Below, piece by piece: positions 11,165 through 22,966 of a stretch of DNA of 64,000 bases. Within the stretch, counting starts at the first letter, position 1. Each line of letters opens with the position of its first letter. Position numbers and translations under genes: made by a program. The notes beneath the pieces are model-generated. The model was not told the DNA's origin, did not search any database, and worked only from the letters and a program-made list of their open reading frames with translations. The DNA comes from Corydoras sp. C115 (taxonomy: Eukaryota > Chordata > Actinopteri > Siluriformes > Callichthyidae). The stretch covers positions 1-64,000 of the forward strand of contig JAFMOC010000964.1 in the NCBI GenBank assembly GCA_019802505.1, given 5' to 3'.

Positions 11165-11493
11165 TCATTCATTCATTCATTCATTATCTTCCGCTTTATC
11201 CTATATTAGGGTTGCGGGGGGGGGGGTTCCCCATGCCCATCCAGGGGAGAACGTTTCGGGCGCTGGGCAGATACACGCAGGACAGGGGGGCAATCTATCA
11301 CTGGGCACACACTCACACACAGACATGCACACAAACACACTCTACATGGGGCAATTTGGAGAACTCAATTGACTTGCTCCATGTTTTTGGACTGTGGGAG
11401 GAAACAGGAGAACCCTGGAAGAAACCCACGCGGACACGGGGAGAACATTGAAACTCCACCCAGATGGGGATTCGAACCGGGAATACCTAGCAC
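11164..11493 (-). mobile_element. SINE with 13-bp TSD, 5' head truncated
   Basis: Flanked by GTTGGTTGATCCA at 11151-11163 and 11494-11506, a perfect 13-bp duplication. The tail is on the left as (ATTC)n and the body reads to GGGAATACCTAGCAC. The outermost tRNA-like head is missing. Confidence 0.9.
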
Positions 11494-11506
11494 GTTGGTT
11501 GATCCA

Positions 11507-12390
11507 TGGTATTTAATGACAACAAGTAAAAAAAAAACAATGCAACGCAAAAAAAACACACAAAGTCCATCCAACAAAACCCACAAACGTGTTGATACAT
11601 TTTCTCCCTTATAAATACAATTTGATTCAAAATTCCTCGCAATTCAAAACCAAATGATACAGGAGCTGTGTCGGTCACGTTGTTTCGTGATACGCGCACC
11701 GACTCAGGGTTTCGTTTTGTTTGCTCGGCACATGCGCCGAAGTTACAGCCGTGTCGATTTATGTTAAAGTTTAATAAGGCTAAGCTACATTATTGTTTGT
11801 TTTATGAATATAACAGACATATTCTGTTTGTTTTTGTTCATCCTTATCGCTCTTATGGTGTGTTTATATGTTTTTACTCCACGGATTGGTTTGGCAATAA
11901 ATGGATATGAACCATCAGTTTGAGAGTTCGACCATCATTTATTAAACCTAAAGTTGAAGCTTCTGTCTTCTTCATTTGTACTGCTGTAATTGTAAAGAAA
12001 AAGTATAATTATGTCATTATTATACATTGTTTTTGTTGCTGTTATTTGGACAGCCCACATCATTTTCAGGATTAAAGATATTCAGGATATTTTCAGGAGA
12101 GTTTATTTTTCATGACAGCAGTTTGGAGACCTGTTGGTCGCACCGTGACTCTCCCTGATTCACAGATCAAACTCAAACATGATGAAAGGTCTTTGATGAG
12201 AATAAAAAGTCCTGAACATGATTTTATTACTAGCCTTAATAAAATGCAGGGTTGTCGAATGTCTGAGCTCCCAAATGAACACAAAGCATCGTCTTAATGC
12301 ATCATAGAAAAGCAGATCCTATGTCCGTGATTATTACTGCAGAATGCTCATGATACCTATGGATGTATGGTTTATATTCAGACAGTTGAA
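11507..12390. other. Inverted-repeat spacer, no gene recognised
   Basis: Upstream continuation of the hAT remnant is likely between 11507 and about 11930 (AT-rich, with a GC-rich patch near 11660-11760). From 11930 to 12390 I see only short open frames with no recognisable product. Confidence 0.3.
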
Positions 12391-12392
12391 GT

Positions 12393-12645
12393 TACATTTA
12401 CATTTAGTCATTTAGCAGACGCTTTTATCCAAAGCGACTTACAAATGAGAACACCACAAGTCAGAAGCCATGGAGAAAACCAACTATACTGTAAATTCAT
12501 CAAACCTGATTGTTATTCGAAGCTGCGCCACCCCCCCCTTTTTTTTTTTTTTACAACAGGTATTTGTTAAAGAGATGCGTCTTAAGTAGTTTCTTAAAAC
12601 TGTTTAGTGATTCTGCCTTACGGACAGAGTTGAAGTTCAGCTTTG
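12393..12645 (-). mobile_element. LINE 3' end (last codons of ORF and 3' UTR)
   Basis: The minus strand reads NSVRKAESLNSFKKLLKTHL, then FNKYLL and a stop, then a homopolymer, then the widespread fish 3' UTR block GTCGCTTTGGATAAAAGCGT. The fuller copy at 47918-48377 shows that this block belongs to a LINE 3' end. It is severely 5'-truncated. Confidence 0.85.
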
Positions 12646-12699
12646 ATGTGTTTTGTTTTTCAGCTCTCAGTAAAGCATAATCCTAATTTATCCTAACTG

Positions 12700-13358
12700 T
12701 TTGAATGTATGTAATCTGTGTGTTTTAATGGTTCAACTGAACATGCAAAACAGGAACAATGGGACAGGCCTAAAGTTCATGCCCTAGGAGGAGGCAGGAA
12801 GAAGGACCAGATGGTGGAGATGTTTAAGAGGATGTTCTCACCAAGACAAAGGACTGCTTATGCACATACATAGGAAAAGGACAGCCCTCCTAAGGTTTAT
12901 AAACCGAAGCTGGATCTTTGAGAGTCAGAGCTCTCGGGGGACAGCAACGAGTTGCTATCGTCCATATTTACATTGTATGATATTTTACACTATTCAGTAA
13001 AACGCATTAAATTATTTTGAAATGAAACCGCCGACTTCTGACCGTTTTTTATGAAACGTAACATAACAAAAAGAACGCAGTCCGATGTCCAAAAGCAAAA
13101 TAATATTTAATGAACAAAAAGCGACCCTCCAAAATAAAACAAAGCGAAACAAAAAACAAACACAGACACAAAATGGAGGCGAGCTGGACAGATGCCAGTA
13201 GAGACGACAGCGTAACCCGCGATGAAGACAATCGCTGTAGCCGTCGCAATGGAGAGCAAAACACAAAGAGAGCGCTTAGTCCTGTAACGGGAATCACACA
13301 GAGTAGTCAACCACCACCAGGTGACGTAGCAGCGCCGCTAGAGGGAGCAGTAGTGACA
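12700..13358. other. Possible solo LTR and unassigned sequence
   Basis: Bases 12700-13067 have LTR-like features: a TGTTTGAATG start, a TATA-like GTTTATAAACC near 12895, an AGTAAAACGCATTAAA stretch, and a CATAACA end. I found no matching 5-bp duplication, so the call is weak. Bases 13068-13358 are unassigned sequence before the right arm. Confidence 0.25.
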
Positions 13359-15935
13359 GTCGGCAGAGCCATGGATGAAGATCTGACTACACCTCCAGGA
13401 AGCCGGTCACATCTTAAAAGAAACAGACAAGGAAGGCAGTTAGAGCTGATAATAAAGCACAGCATTTAATTAATAAGTGATTAATTGACACAGTGCAGCA
13501 TGTGACTGGCATCACTGACTAGAGCAGCAGAACTAAAAGAGGCAGATACTGCAGACTCTACAAAGTTGAAATGGCTCCCCAAGTGAGCCATCAGAACTCA
13601 TTAGCAGAAATGAATGGAGATGGATGGGTGAGTGGATGTATGGATGGATGGGTAGGGTGCTTTGTGTGGATGGATGAATGTATGGATGGGGGGTGATTCC
13701 CTACGCAACGGTGTTCGAACGGAGTCTGTATGTCGAGCGGTTCGGGTTGTATTAATTGCAGAAATGTGCTTAAGAATAATAATAAGAAGAAGAATATCAA
13801 GAATAACAATAGATGACTTTTTCAAGCCATCTAATTATTTCTCTCTGACTGCTTTACTTACATATAGTGACGGCGACGACAGCGGCGGTGACGACAGCGG
13901 GGACGGCGATGTCAGTGACGGCGTCGACAGCGACGAAGGCGACGTCATTGATGCCGTCGACAGCGACCACGGTGACATCAACAACGCCCTCGAAAGCAGC
14001 GATGGCGACGTTAAAGACGCCATCGATAGCAGCGACGGCGACGTCAACGACGCCGTCGATAGCGGCGGCGGCGATGTCAACGACGCCGTCGACAGTGGCA
14101 ATGGCGACGTCGGCGGCGGAGTATACCTGCAGTTTTAATTAATATCACAAATTATAATTATTACAATTATAAAAATAATAATATAATTATTTTATTCTGA
14201 ATGAACAATGACTGTGTGACTTAAATCTATAACTGAACATCACATCAAGGCTCTGATCGTGTGATTCATCGGACCACGGAGTGTGGACCCAATGTTTGTG
14301 GTGGGTTTTTAATTTCTTACCATAGTAGGTGCTTGGACGTCCGCCCGCATTTTCTTAACAGTCTTCTTTGTTTTTTTTTGTTTTCTTTCCATGCTTTTTG
14401 TTTTCTGCATCATACAAAGTGATGAGAATAAACCGTGTCACACTTTCACTCAAAAGTCTTTATTTTACCCAGTGGCCAGTCAGGTCATTCACTCAAGGCT
14501 TTCATTATATGTTATTATTATTAATAAATATATAATATAACATATGAACACTTATTAAATGAATCCAAATGATCAGCGGTTGCGCTGCTTGCTGAAATAT
14601 ATTTTCTGAAACAATTGTTACGTCCTAAGGAACTATTTTCTGTGTGGCGATGTGGCTTATGTTCTGGGAGAGTCGCGCATTAATACAGTTGAGAGTGAAT
14701 GCTGCGCATGTAAGAAGCTGAGCATAATACATCCAGTAAACCCTCACTGAACTGGACTCAGGTGTTATTACTCAATTGTGTTTAAAGCTAAATACACCAA
14801 TCACATTTCAGTCAATTTGTTGCCAGGGTCAAATAATCTGCCTGGGATTTCAATAATCTGCCAGGAGGCATTTAATAATGTCACTCAAACTGTTGCTTCA
14901 ACCGGATTTTGAGCTGGCGACACCAAGGCCCTCTATTAGGTGTAGGTTAGGTCAGCGTGTTCATGTTCTCTGATTGGATAGTCAGAGAGTTCACTTCTGA
15001 CAGCAAACTAAAACTTATGCCAGAAATATGACTTGACGTCCACATCAGCTTCGATGGAGATAGAAAATAGAACTTCTTAACGTAATTAATTGAAATGTTT
15101 GAGGGAAACATGGGATTTTATTTTCCTAAATAATATTGCAGTTTTCTGAGGTTGTTGTTGCTGTTTTTTTTAATGTGTGGCTACAGCAGGTATCTATCTG
15201 CGATGCAAGAAATTTTTATTAAAAAAAAAATATATATATATCCTATATAGATAAATATATCCGTATTTATAGCCATAAATTTATTACTGAAGGCCCAGGT
15301 GTGAAATACACAGCTTGCCACTGATTTTAACTCATTATTCATATAAATAATGTTATATTAATAAGACCTGGTACATAAACAATCACCGAATTGTTTCAGA
15401 ATTATACAGTAATGCCATCAAATTGAAATACCACAGTCCAAGCAGAACCATGGACTGTACTTAACTAGTATTATTATTTCATAGTAATATCATATTGACT
15501 TACCCTCTCGCGGAAATACTTATTCAGTTTCATCGTCACAGGTCGATGAACAACAATCAAGTGAGAGTTGTGTTGTTTTCGCCTTCTTTTAGCGTTCTGG
15601 AACGTTGAGAGCGAGTTCTATATATCAACGTTCTTAGTGTGGAATTTTAGAACGTTCGTGGGAATCTAAAGGCAGCACTATTAAAAATATTAAACTAATC
15701 ATTTCCGCCGTAAGGCGAACTGGTTTCGTACAGGTCTGAAGTCTTCCACTCGTGGATTAAATGTTAAATGGCAGACAGCCTCGTGTGTAGGAAGCAAACG
15801 ATCAAAGACTATGCATCACACGTTCATACTTTAAAACATCATAAAAGCATTAATGCGTTTGTGCAATTCTTAATAACTCAACACTTTTGTAAGTATTTAG
15901 ACAGAACATCTTAGGGATGTAATGACATCCATCCA
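13359..15935. repeat. Right arm of large inverted repeat
   Basis: Reverse complement of 7913-10495. Inner boundary is at GTCGGCAGAGCCATGG, outer boundary inside a SINE tail (GACATCCATCCA). It includes the mirror-image copy of the 30-bp array. Confidence 0.92.
13862..14130. repeat. 30-bp repeat array (right arm)
   Basis: About eight units built on GGCGACGTCAACGACGCCGT are open on the plus strand from 13662 to 14138 as Asp-rich decapeptides (GDVNDAVDSG type). Unit number and sequence differ from the left arm. The donor-like GTAAGT and acceptor-like CTGCAG at the two edges are conserved in mirror image (minus strand here). Confidence 0.6.
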
Positions 15936-16244
15936 TTATCTTCCTCTTTATCCTCTATTAGGGTCGCGGGGGGTGGGGGGGCATCTCGGGCACTGGGCAG
16001 ATACAGCCAGGACAGGACTCCAATCCATTGCTGAGCACACACTCACTCACACAGACACACTCTATATGGGGCAATTTGGAGAACTTGATGCATGTTTTTG
16101 GACTGTCGGAGGAAACCGGAGAACCCGGAGGAAACCCACGTGGACACGGGGAGAACATGGAAACTCCACCCAGATTGGGATTCGAACCGGGAATCCCTAG
16201 CGCTGAGAGGCAAACGTGTTGACCACTAAGCCACCGTGCCGCCC
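15926..16244 (-). mobile_element. SINE, full length, with 11-bp TSD
   Basis: Flanked by GGATGTAATGA at 15915-15925 and 16245-16255. The right end shows the tRNA-like head (reverse of GGGCGGCACGGTGGCTTAGT) and a box-B-like GGTTCGAATCC. The outer edge of the inverted repeat lies within its tail. Confidence 0.92.
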
Positions 16245-16279
16245 GGATGTAATGAGTTTTATCAATTACAAAAAACATC

Positions 16280-16860
16280 CACCCCCTTCCTCGACTTCGA
16301 CTTCAGTCTTTGTTTCTACAGGAGTAAACCATTGTGGTCCATTTCAAATTAATCTAGACCGAAAGATTGAAAAGAGATGGGGTCTCCTGTTTAAACACCG
16401 TCAACTGGGAGAGCAATCAATGGAGAAGTGTTAACTGCAATCGACAGCGATGCATTCCTAATGGCACTCAGACGATTCATCGCAGGCCGTGGCAAACCAG
16501 CAGTTATCCTCTGACCAGGGTTAAAAAGGTATCTACAGCCAACTAGGTTGGCTATTGACCAGATCAACTTCCATTCTGTCCTCCAGCAGTGCCACACTTC
16601 ATCTGAGTATGGGGACGGGAGAGTCGTTCGCTGAAGGCTGTACTTTACAGCCTTCAGAAATAGAGACTACATTAAACTGGAAGCCACTTGGATATGTATC
16701 TGCAGAAGGTTCAGATCGAGATCAAGCAACTCCAAATGGTCTCCTGATGGTCTGGCCGAGTAAGTCATCGCCGCAAGAGTTGTTCCAAAAACAGAATGGA
16801 GAGCAATATGCGTCCGCAGAGACGCAAAGTTTGCACCTTTAACCCAGTGTAAGTTGCCAG
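16280..16860 (+). pseudogene. BEL/Pao-type pol (integrase region) fragment, decayed
   Basis: The plus strand shows GPFQINLDRKIEKRWGLLFK near the start. In a second frame it shows DAFLMALRRFIAGRGKPAVI ending in a stop, then PPAVPHF in a third frame. It ends with LNWKPLGYVSAEGSDRDQAT and PNGLLM. The order matches the integrase part of BEL/Pao Pol. Frameshifts and stops show it is dead. No LTR was found beside it. Confidence 0.75.
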
Positions 16861-17215
16861 GGTGCCACGAAAGCATTTTTATAGCTTGCATAATGTGTCA
16901 AAGTGCTCCCCCTAGTGTTTCAGTACTGACGAGCAGAGCTTAATTGCTGCAGAAAAATACCTCTGGTGGATACATTACAATTCCATTAAGTTTCACATTT
17001 CTATTTGACCACTATTGTATTTCTTTGCATGTATATAGAAGTTTAGTTTAAAACATAGTGTATAAGTTTAGAAGTTAATTATATTAAGTGTATTCTTTAT
17101 GCTGTTTCCAGAAGTTCATATATTGGCACTTCAAATGTAAAGGAAGTCTGGATTTGTCTGTCTGACGTAGATCAGGAGGGACAATTTAAATGGACAGACG
17201 GTTCAGACGGGGGTG
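16861..17215. other. No gene seen; short inverted match to left flank
   Basis: Mostly AT-rich unassigned DNA. Bases 17163-17205 are the reverse complement of 7845-7887 apart from a few changes, extending the inverted-repeat symmetry beyond the main arms. Confidence 0.4.
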
Positions 17216-17355
17216 TTACTTCCACAGTCCTAAGACATGGATTCAAGGTAAATTGAATTGGGGGGCAGGGGGGGGCAGTTGGCTGTTGTAGTGGTTCATC
17301 TCCAGGTTTCCTTCCACAGTTGAATTGAATGCTTTACTGTAAATTGCCCCATATA

Positions 17356-17399
<44 letters not shown>

Positions 17400-17480
17400 G
17401 TGAAAGATTGGCACCCTGTACTGGGTATAACTGCCCAACATCTGAAACGTTCTCCCTGGATGGACATGGGGAACCCCCCC
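17216..17480 (+). mobile_element. SINE fragment with (GT)n expansion
   Basis: Contains CAGTCCTAAGACATGGATTC, AAATTGCCCCATATACCGTG, a (GT)n run at 17360-17397, and TGGATGGACATGGGGAACCC. Head and tail are incomplete. Confidence 0.7.
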
Positions 17481-17757
17481 GCTCCTTGATTGTACCTGCT
17501 ATATATTATACACAAATACTCGTGTTATGACTTTGTATTTATAATTAGCCATGTGATATTCGTTTAATGTTTAATGTTTAATTTTCAGGTTCTGGAGGGA
17601 TGGAGAACCCAATGATTATGAAAAAAATGAAGACTGTGTTCTTACTAATAACTACTTATAAGAAAAATCCACCTGTGACAGCCTTGTGTATGGAATTTGT
17701 GAGATGTGAGATGTTTAACAGAACTGAACATTAAAACAGAATGTTCCATAATGATTT

Positions 17758-18147
17758 TGTCAGGGTTGGGAGCACTGGGCCACTCCCCCCTGTTTTCTCA
17801 TTTCGTTTTTTTCCGTTCGGGCTTCCCGTAGGTAGGGCCCATTCCCTAGTGCTGGGATTGGGTCCTACCTAATTACATGTGGCCTGCTGACTACACTTAA
17901 AGCGTGCATGCACCCTGAGCAGGCCAGCATTATATGTATTTGTATATGTTCGTTTATGCGGTGAATGCGTATGTTACGAGAGGTGTGTTGGTGAGGTGAG
18001 GTGTGCCGGGCCTTCAGTGGCGTTCCCGCTGATTCACCTAATAAAGGACCTCTTATTTGCTTGCCTGGTCGCCTGGCTCGCTTCTTAGCAGCTCACATCG
18101 GTATAACACTGTGCAGCGCCGCCGATGGTCGGACGGTGCTTATAACA
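17758..18147 (+). repeat. 5' LTR (390 bp)
   Basis: Begins TGTCAGGG and ends TAACA. It contains a polyadenylation-type AATAAAGGACC near 18040. It matches the split 3' LTR but lacks a short stretch (the GCTTTTGCTTG to CTCCCGGCACATCC part) retained in the 3' copy. Confidence 0.92.
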
Positions 18148-18436
18148 GAATGCTGGCCTCCAACCCCCGCAAAGTCCAGGAGTTGACTCGGCGCTAGTCC
18201 CGCCATTAGCCGTGATTGTTCAGCTGCAGCTTCGGCTGCATTATCTCGGTGCTCGCCCCGCCGATAGCCCATCCTCCGGATGCAGTATTGGCTACAGTAG
18301 CTCGGCGCTAGCCCCGCAATTAGCCTAGTCCCCGGCTGCAGCATCCCGGCTACTTAAGCCCGGCGCTAGCCCCGCCATTAGCCGTTTCCCCGGCTGCAGC
18401 AATCGGCTACATTAGCTTGGCGCTAGCCCCGCCCTT

Positions 18437-19417
18437 ATGTTTGCTGTAGTTTCTCGCTCTCCGGAGGTTGGAGCGAGGAGGGGAATAGACCGGTTTCCGG
18501 AGTTTGGGGAGATCGTGCTCCCTCTCTCGGCTCCAATCAAGCTCCCGGCACCCTGCGACGGGGTGGCTTTGAAGCCACTCCCTTACATTATAGGCTGTCG
18601 CAGAATGTTTGAATTGGTGACCAGTCGGGAGCTGTCGGACCGAGAGAGGGTGCAGTTCTACCTCTCCCGACTCCTGGGACCTGCGCTGAGGTGGGCCGAG
18701 GGCCTAGTGGCCACCGGGGAGGAATGTCTCTCCTCGGCCAGCCGGTTCGAGACGGCATCCCTGGGCAGGTTCGCCCCGGGTCCAGATGCCCGCTCCGTCG
18801 GCGAAAACCTGGACGCGGTGAAAAGACAGCTTCACCGCGTGCGGGGCAGTAATCCGCCACGCGAGCCGCCGTGCGAGCCGCCAGGCTCCACCGGTCACCC
18901 GCTCCAGCAGCTGTTCTTCACCACCACTAATTCGTCTCGCAGACGCCGGACCAGGGTTCCGCCCTGCGAGCTGCCCCGTGCTGGCTGCAAGCCGCTGCGT
19001 GAGCCTCTGTGTGAGCCGCCTGGTCCCACCGGCCACCCCCTCCGCAAGCTATTCCTCGCCACCAGTAATCTGTCTCGCAGACGCCGGACCAGTGTTCCAC
19101 CCTGCGAGCTGCCCCGTGTTGCCAGCGAGCTGCTACGTGAGCCGCTGCACGAGCCGCTGCGCAGTTTGCGGATTGGGACTTTGTCCTGCGTCCCGCTGCG
19201 TCCCGATCGTGAGCCACCGCGGGCAGTCAGCGAGCCACTGCACGCCATCTGTGAGCCGCTTCGCCCGGGTATTGAGCTGCGTCGCGCCGCTAGAGCGTCG
19301 CTGCTCACCATCAGCGAGTCCTCGCTCGCCGCTCGCCGTCTGCGATCTGCTGCTCACTGCCAGTGCTCCGCCGCCAGTCAGCCTGCCGCTCCACAGGCCG
19401 TCCCGCTCCGCCGGTAA
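18437..19417 (+). CDS. Gag-like ORF of the LTR element
   Basis: 326 codons. Residues of roughly 20-130 resemble the capsid-type region of gypsy-like Gag: FPEFGEIVLPLSAPIKLPAP, then RELSDRERVQFYLSRLLGPA, LRWAEGLV. The rest is a Pro/Arg/Cys-rich low-complexity stretch that arises from tandem duplication (a unit of about 138 bp near 18909 and 19047). No zinc knuckle or downstream pol was seen. The frame may be open partly because the GC-rich repeat lacks stops. The product, if made, would be a structural retroelement protein; I cannot say it is functional. Confidence 0.55.
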   Translation: MFAVVSRSPEVGARRGIDRFPEFGEIVLPLSAPIKLPAPCDGVALKPLPYIIGCRRMFELVTSRELSDRERVQFYLSRLLGPALRWAEGLVATGEECLSSASRFETASLGRFAPGPDARSVGENLDAVKRQLHRVRGSNPPREPPCEPPGSTGHPLQQLFFTTTNSSRRRRTRVPPCELPRAGCKPLREPLCEPPGPTGHPLRKLFLATSNLSRRRRTSVPPCELPRVASELLREPLHEPLRSLRIGTLSCVPLRPDREPPRAVSEPLHAICEPLRPGIELRRAARASLLTISESSLAARRLRSAAHCQCSAASQPAAPQAVPLRR

Positions 19418-19760
19418 TCCGTCCCGTAAGCCGCCGGGCGCCGTCAGTGATCCGCCGGGTCCCTCGAGCGTTTCCCCGCTCGCCGTCTGCGATCCGTCGC
19501 TCACAGCCAGCGTGCTGCCGCTAGCCATCGGTAAGCCGCTCCGTGAGCCGTCCCGCTCCGCCAGTAATCCGTCCCGTAAGCCGCCGGGCGCCGTCAGCGA
19601 TCCGCCGGGTCCCACGAGCGTTTCCCCGCTCGCCGCCTGCAATCTGTCTCTCACAGCCAGCGTTCCACCGCTAGCCATCGGTATGCCGCTCCGCGAGCCG
19701 TCCCGCTCCGCCAGTAATCCGCCCTGGGATTCTCCGTGCGCTCCGAGCGTTCCGCCGCTC
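19398..19760. repeat. 150-bp tandem repeat in LTR element internal region
   Basis: The landmark CCGTCCCGCTCCGCC recurs at 19398, 19548 and 19698, giving a period of 150 bases over about 2.4 units. Confidence 0.8.
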
Positions 19761-20486
19761 TCCGTCAGCGATCCGCTGCGCACCGCGAGCAAACCGCGCC
19801 GCATGGTCAGCGAATCGCTCTACGCTGAGCGCGAGCCGCTTTTCATTCCGCTCAGCACCACCAGCGGCCCGCCCCCTGATCCGTGCCATACCGCTAACAA
19901 TCCACGCCGAGCCATCTGCACGCCTTGCAGGGTTCGGGGCATCGAGTCAGTCTACGGGTTCTGGTCTGCGTCGGTCGCGTCCCGTCCCGAGCCGTCCGTG
20001 TTCCGTTTGGGTTGCGTCCGGTGCTCGGTTTCAGCCTCGGTAGACCAAGACCTATTTCTCTGTGGGGTTGCTGTGGTACTGGCTCTTTCTTTGTGTGTCC
20101 AGGAGGTGGAGAGGAATCAGGCAGAGAGAGAGAGCATGGTGTCCGGTGGAGCTCAGGAGGGTCAGTCCAGTGTTCCGATGGGGAGGCTGTGGTCACTAAA
20201 GATCCCCGTACAGGACCACTTCACACCCGCTCTGGTCCATGGGCTGCCCGCGTTGGACTGTTTGACCCTCGGTCAGAACCAGTTTTCCTCTGCCCTGGAC
20301 AATTTGCCTGCCGCTCAGGCGACTAAGGATCCGACTCCGGATACCCAGTATATGGATCAGGACTATGTGGCGCTCGCGTCACCTCTGCGTTCACTCGGGT
20401 CACCTCTGCGTTCACTCGGGTCACCTCTGCAGTCGCGTGTACCCCGGTTGCCCCTGCGGTTGCGTTCCCGTCCACAACAGAGCCCA

Positions 20487-20912
20487 CTGTAGTCCCTCGA
20501 GCACCAGAGCCCGCGTTAGTCTCTCCCGCACCAGAGCCCGCGTTAGTCTCTTCTGCACCTGAGCCCGTGTTAGTCTCTCCCGTACCTGAGCCTGCGTTAG
20601 TCTCTTCTGCACCTGAGCCCGCGTTAGTCTCTTCCGCACCTGAGCCCGCGTTAGTCTCTCCCGCACCAGAGCCCGCGTTAGTCTCTCCCGCACCTGAGCC
20701 CACGTTAGTCTCTCCCATACCTGAGCCCGCGTTAGTCTCTCCAGCACCTGAGCCCGCGTTACTCTCTCCCGTACCTGAGCCCGTGTTAGTCTCTCCCGTA
20801 CCTGAGCCCGTGTTAGTCTCTCCCTTACCTGAGCCCGTGTTAGTCTCTCCCGTACCTGAGCCGTGTTAGTCTCTCCCGTACCTGAGCCTGTGTTAGTCTC
20901 TCCGGCACCTGA
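20487..20912. repeat. 27-bp tandem repeat, about 15 units
   Basis: The unit is CCTGAGCCCGCG followed by TTAGTCTCTCCCGTA (27 bases). It encodes VSPAPEPAL-type nonapeptides in one frame and is open in several others. One unit is one base short near 20862, shifting the frame. Confidence 0.85.
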
Positions 20913-21145
20913 GTCTCTCAAGGGGTCACGTAGCCCTCGTGCTCACAAAGGGTCTCGGCGTTGCCGCGCTCACAAAGAGTCACGTCGCCCCCGCACCCTC
21001 AAGGTCACGTCGCCGTCCTCGTGCCCTCTATGTAGTTTCGCTGACTTCGCTCCATCCTCTGGCCTTGCCACCGTTGCGTCCTCACAAGGACCCGAGCCCC
21101 CTTTGTTTTTTTTTTCTTTTCCCCAGGTGCCTTTGCCCCCGGTTG

Positions 21146-21161
21146 TTTTGAGGGGGCGATA
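21146..21161 (+). other. Polypurine-tract-like sequence before 3' LTR
   Basis: TGAGGGGGCGATA lies directly before the TGTCAGGG of the 3' LTR, where a retrotransposon primes plus-strand synthesis. Confidence 0.55.
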
Positions 21162-21520
21162 TGTCAGGGTTGGGAGCGCTGGGTCACTCCCCCCCTGTAG
21201 GTAGGGCTTATCCCCTAGTGCTGGGATTGGGTCCTACCTAATCACATGTGGCCTGCTGACTCCACTTAAAGCGTGCATGCGCCCCGAGTCAGCAGACCAG
21301 CATTGTATGTATTTGTATATGTTCGTTTATGCGGTGAACGCATATGTTACGTGAGGTGTGTTGCTTTTGCTTGTTTTAATAATAATAATAATAATACATT
21401 TATTTTATAGGCGCCTTTCTGTCACTCAAGGACACCGTACAAAAGTGCAAATAAGCATAGAATAAAAACAAGACACAGAACACACAACATATTAAAAGTA
21501 TGTTAAAATTAAAACAATGA

Positions 21521-22930
21521 TCAGACGGAAAAGGCCAGTTTAAACAGGTGAGTTTTGAGTGCGGATTTGAATTGTGAAAGTGAGGTGATGTGTCTTATGT
21601 CCGGTGGTAAAGAGTTCCAAAGTTGGGGAGCAGAGCGGCTGAAAGCTCTGTACCCCATGGTGGTAAGGCGAGCAGTGGGGACAGTCAGGAGGATAGAGGA
21701 GGATGATCGGAGGGAGCGAGATGGAACTACAACTTGTAGAAGAGAGGAGAGATATGGTGGAGACAGGTTGTGAATGGATTTAAAGGTGAGCAGAAGGATT
21801 TTATAATTGATGCGGAACTTGACCGGGAGCCAGTGAAGCTGTTGGAGGACAGGAGTGATGTGGTGGAAACTGGGGGTTTTGGTGATGATGCGAGCAGCTG
21901 AATTCTGGACCAGTTGAAGCTTATGGAGATATTTGTGGGTGAGACCGAAAAGAAGAGAGTTGCAGTAATCTAATCGCGAGGTGACGAGGCTATGAACAAG
22001 AATGGCGGCAGCATGAGGGGTAAGAGAGTGGCGAAGATGGTTAATGTTGCGAAGGTGGAAGTAGGCAGACCGGGTGATGTTGTTGATGTGTGATTGAAAT
22101 GAGAGGGTACCATCGAGAATGACACCCAGACTCTTTACCTGTGCAGAGGGTGAAACGGAACAATTGTCAATGTTAAGAGAGAAACTGTCAATTTTGGAAA
22201 GAATTGATTTTGTGCCAAGAAGGAGAACCTCAGTTTTATCACTGTTAAGTTTTAGTAAATTTGAATTGAACCAGGATTTAATTTCAGCCAAGCAGTCAGT
22301 AAGGTAGGAGGGTGAAAGATTGGAAGTGGGTTTGGTGGCAAGGTAGAGCTGGGTGTCATCTGCGTAACAGTGGAAGTGAATGTTGTATTTGCGGAAGATA
22401 GTACCAAGGGGAAGGAGATAGATGATAAATAAGAGGGGTCCCAGGACAGAGCCCTGGGGCACACCCGAGGTGACAGAGGAATGCTGAGAAGAAAAAGATT
22501 TGAGCTGAATGAACTGAGTGCGGTTTGTGAGGTATGATTTGAACCAGTTTAAAGGAGTCTGAGTGATACCAATGGAGACTAATCTATTGAGGAGTGTGGT
22601 GTGACAGATGGTGTCAAAAGCTGCACTTAGGTCAAGGAGGATGAGTATGGAGAGTAGACCAGAATCAGCTGCCATGAGGAGGTCATTAGTGATTTTTGTG
22701 AGTGCAGTTTCTGTACTGTGAAGAATGCGAAATCCAGATTGGAACTGCTCATAGAGGTTATTGGAAGATAAGTAAGTATGTAATTGACCTGCTACTGTTT
22801 TCTCAAGGATTTTTGAGATAAAGGGTAAATTAGAGATTGGGCATAGGTTGTTGAAATTAGTGGGGTCTGTACCTGTTTTTTTTTTTCAGAATTGGGGTTA
22901 TTGCTGCAGTTTTGAATGGTGCAGGAACAG
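21521..22930 (-). pseudogene. LINE ORF2 C-terminal part: reverse transcriptase
   Basis: The open frame from 22675 to 21521 carries LLDLSAAFDTICH, SSVTSGVPQGSVLGPLLFII, FHCYADDTQLYL with the YADD catalytic pair, VKSLGVILDGTLSF, SRLDYCNSLLFG and a C-terminus ending FKSALKTHLFKLAF. Between 22676 and 22930 the frame continues only after allowing a shift at a run of about eleven A on the minus strand, next to an ITPILKK block. The RT core residues are intact; the ORF as a whole is broken. Confidence 0.88.
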
Positions 22931-22966
22931 TTCAAGTGGAAAGAGACGAGTGGATGATGGCAGAAA

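Noticed and set aside
12700..13067. A firm solo-LTR call
   Set aside because: Promoter-like and terminal features are suggestive, but there is no target duplication and no second copy in the window; kept only as a low-confidence note.
15926..16244. A tRNA gene suggested by the box-A-like and box-B-like sequences
   Set aside because: The same head is fused to a constant body and an ATGG tail in dozens of copies with target duplications; it is a SINE head, not a tRNA gene. The same holds for the other SINE heads in the window.
18588..21204. Several long frames on the minus strand and in other plus frames (up to 504 codons)
   Set aside because: GC-rich tandem repeats with 27- and 150-base periods (multiples of three) keep all frames open. 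Only the frame with the gag-like N-terminus is supported.
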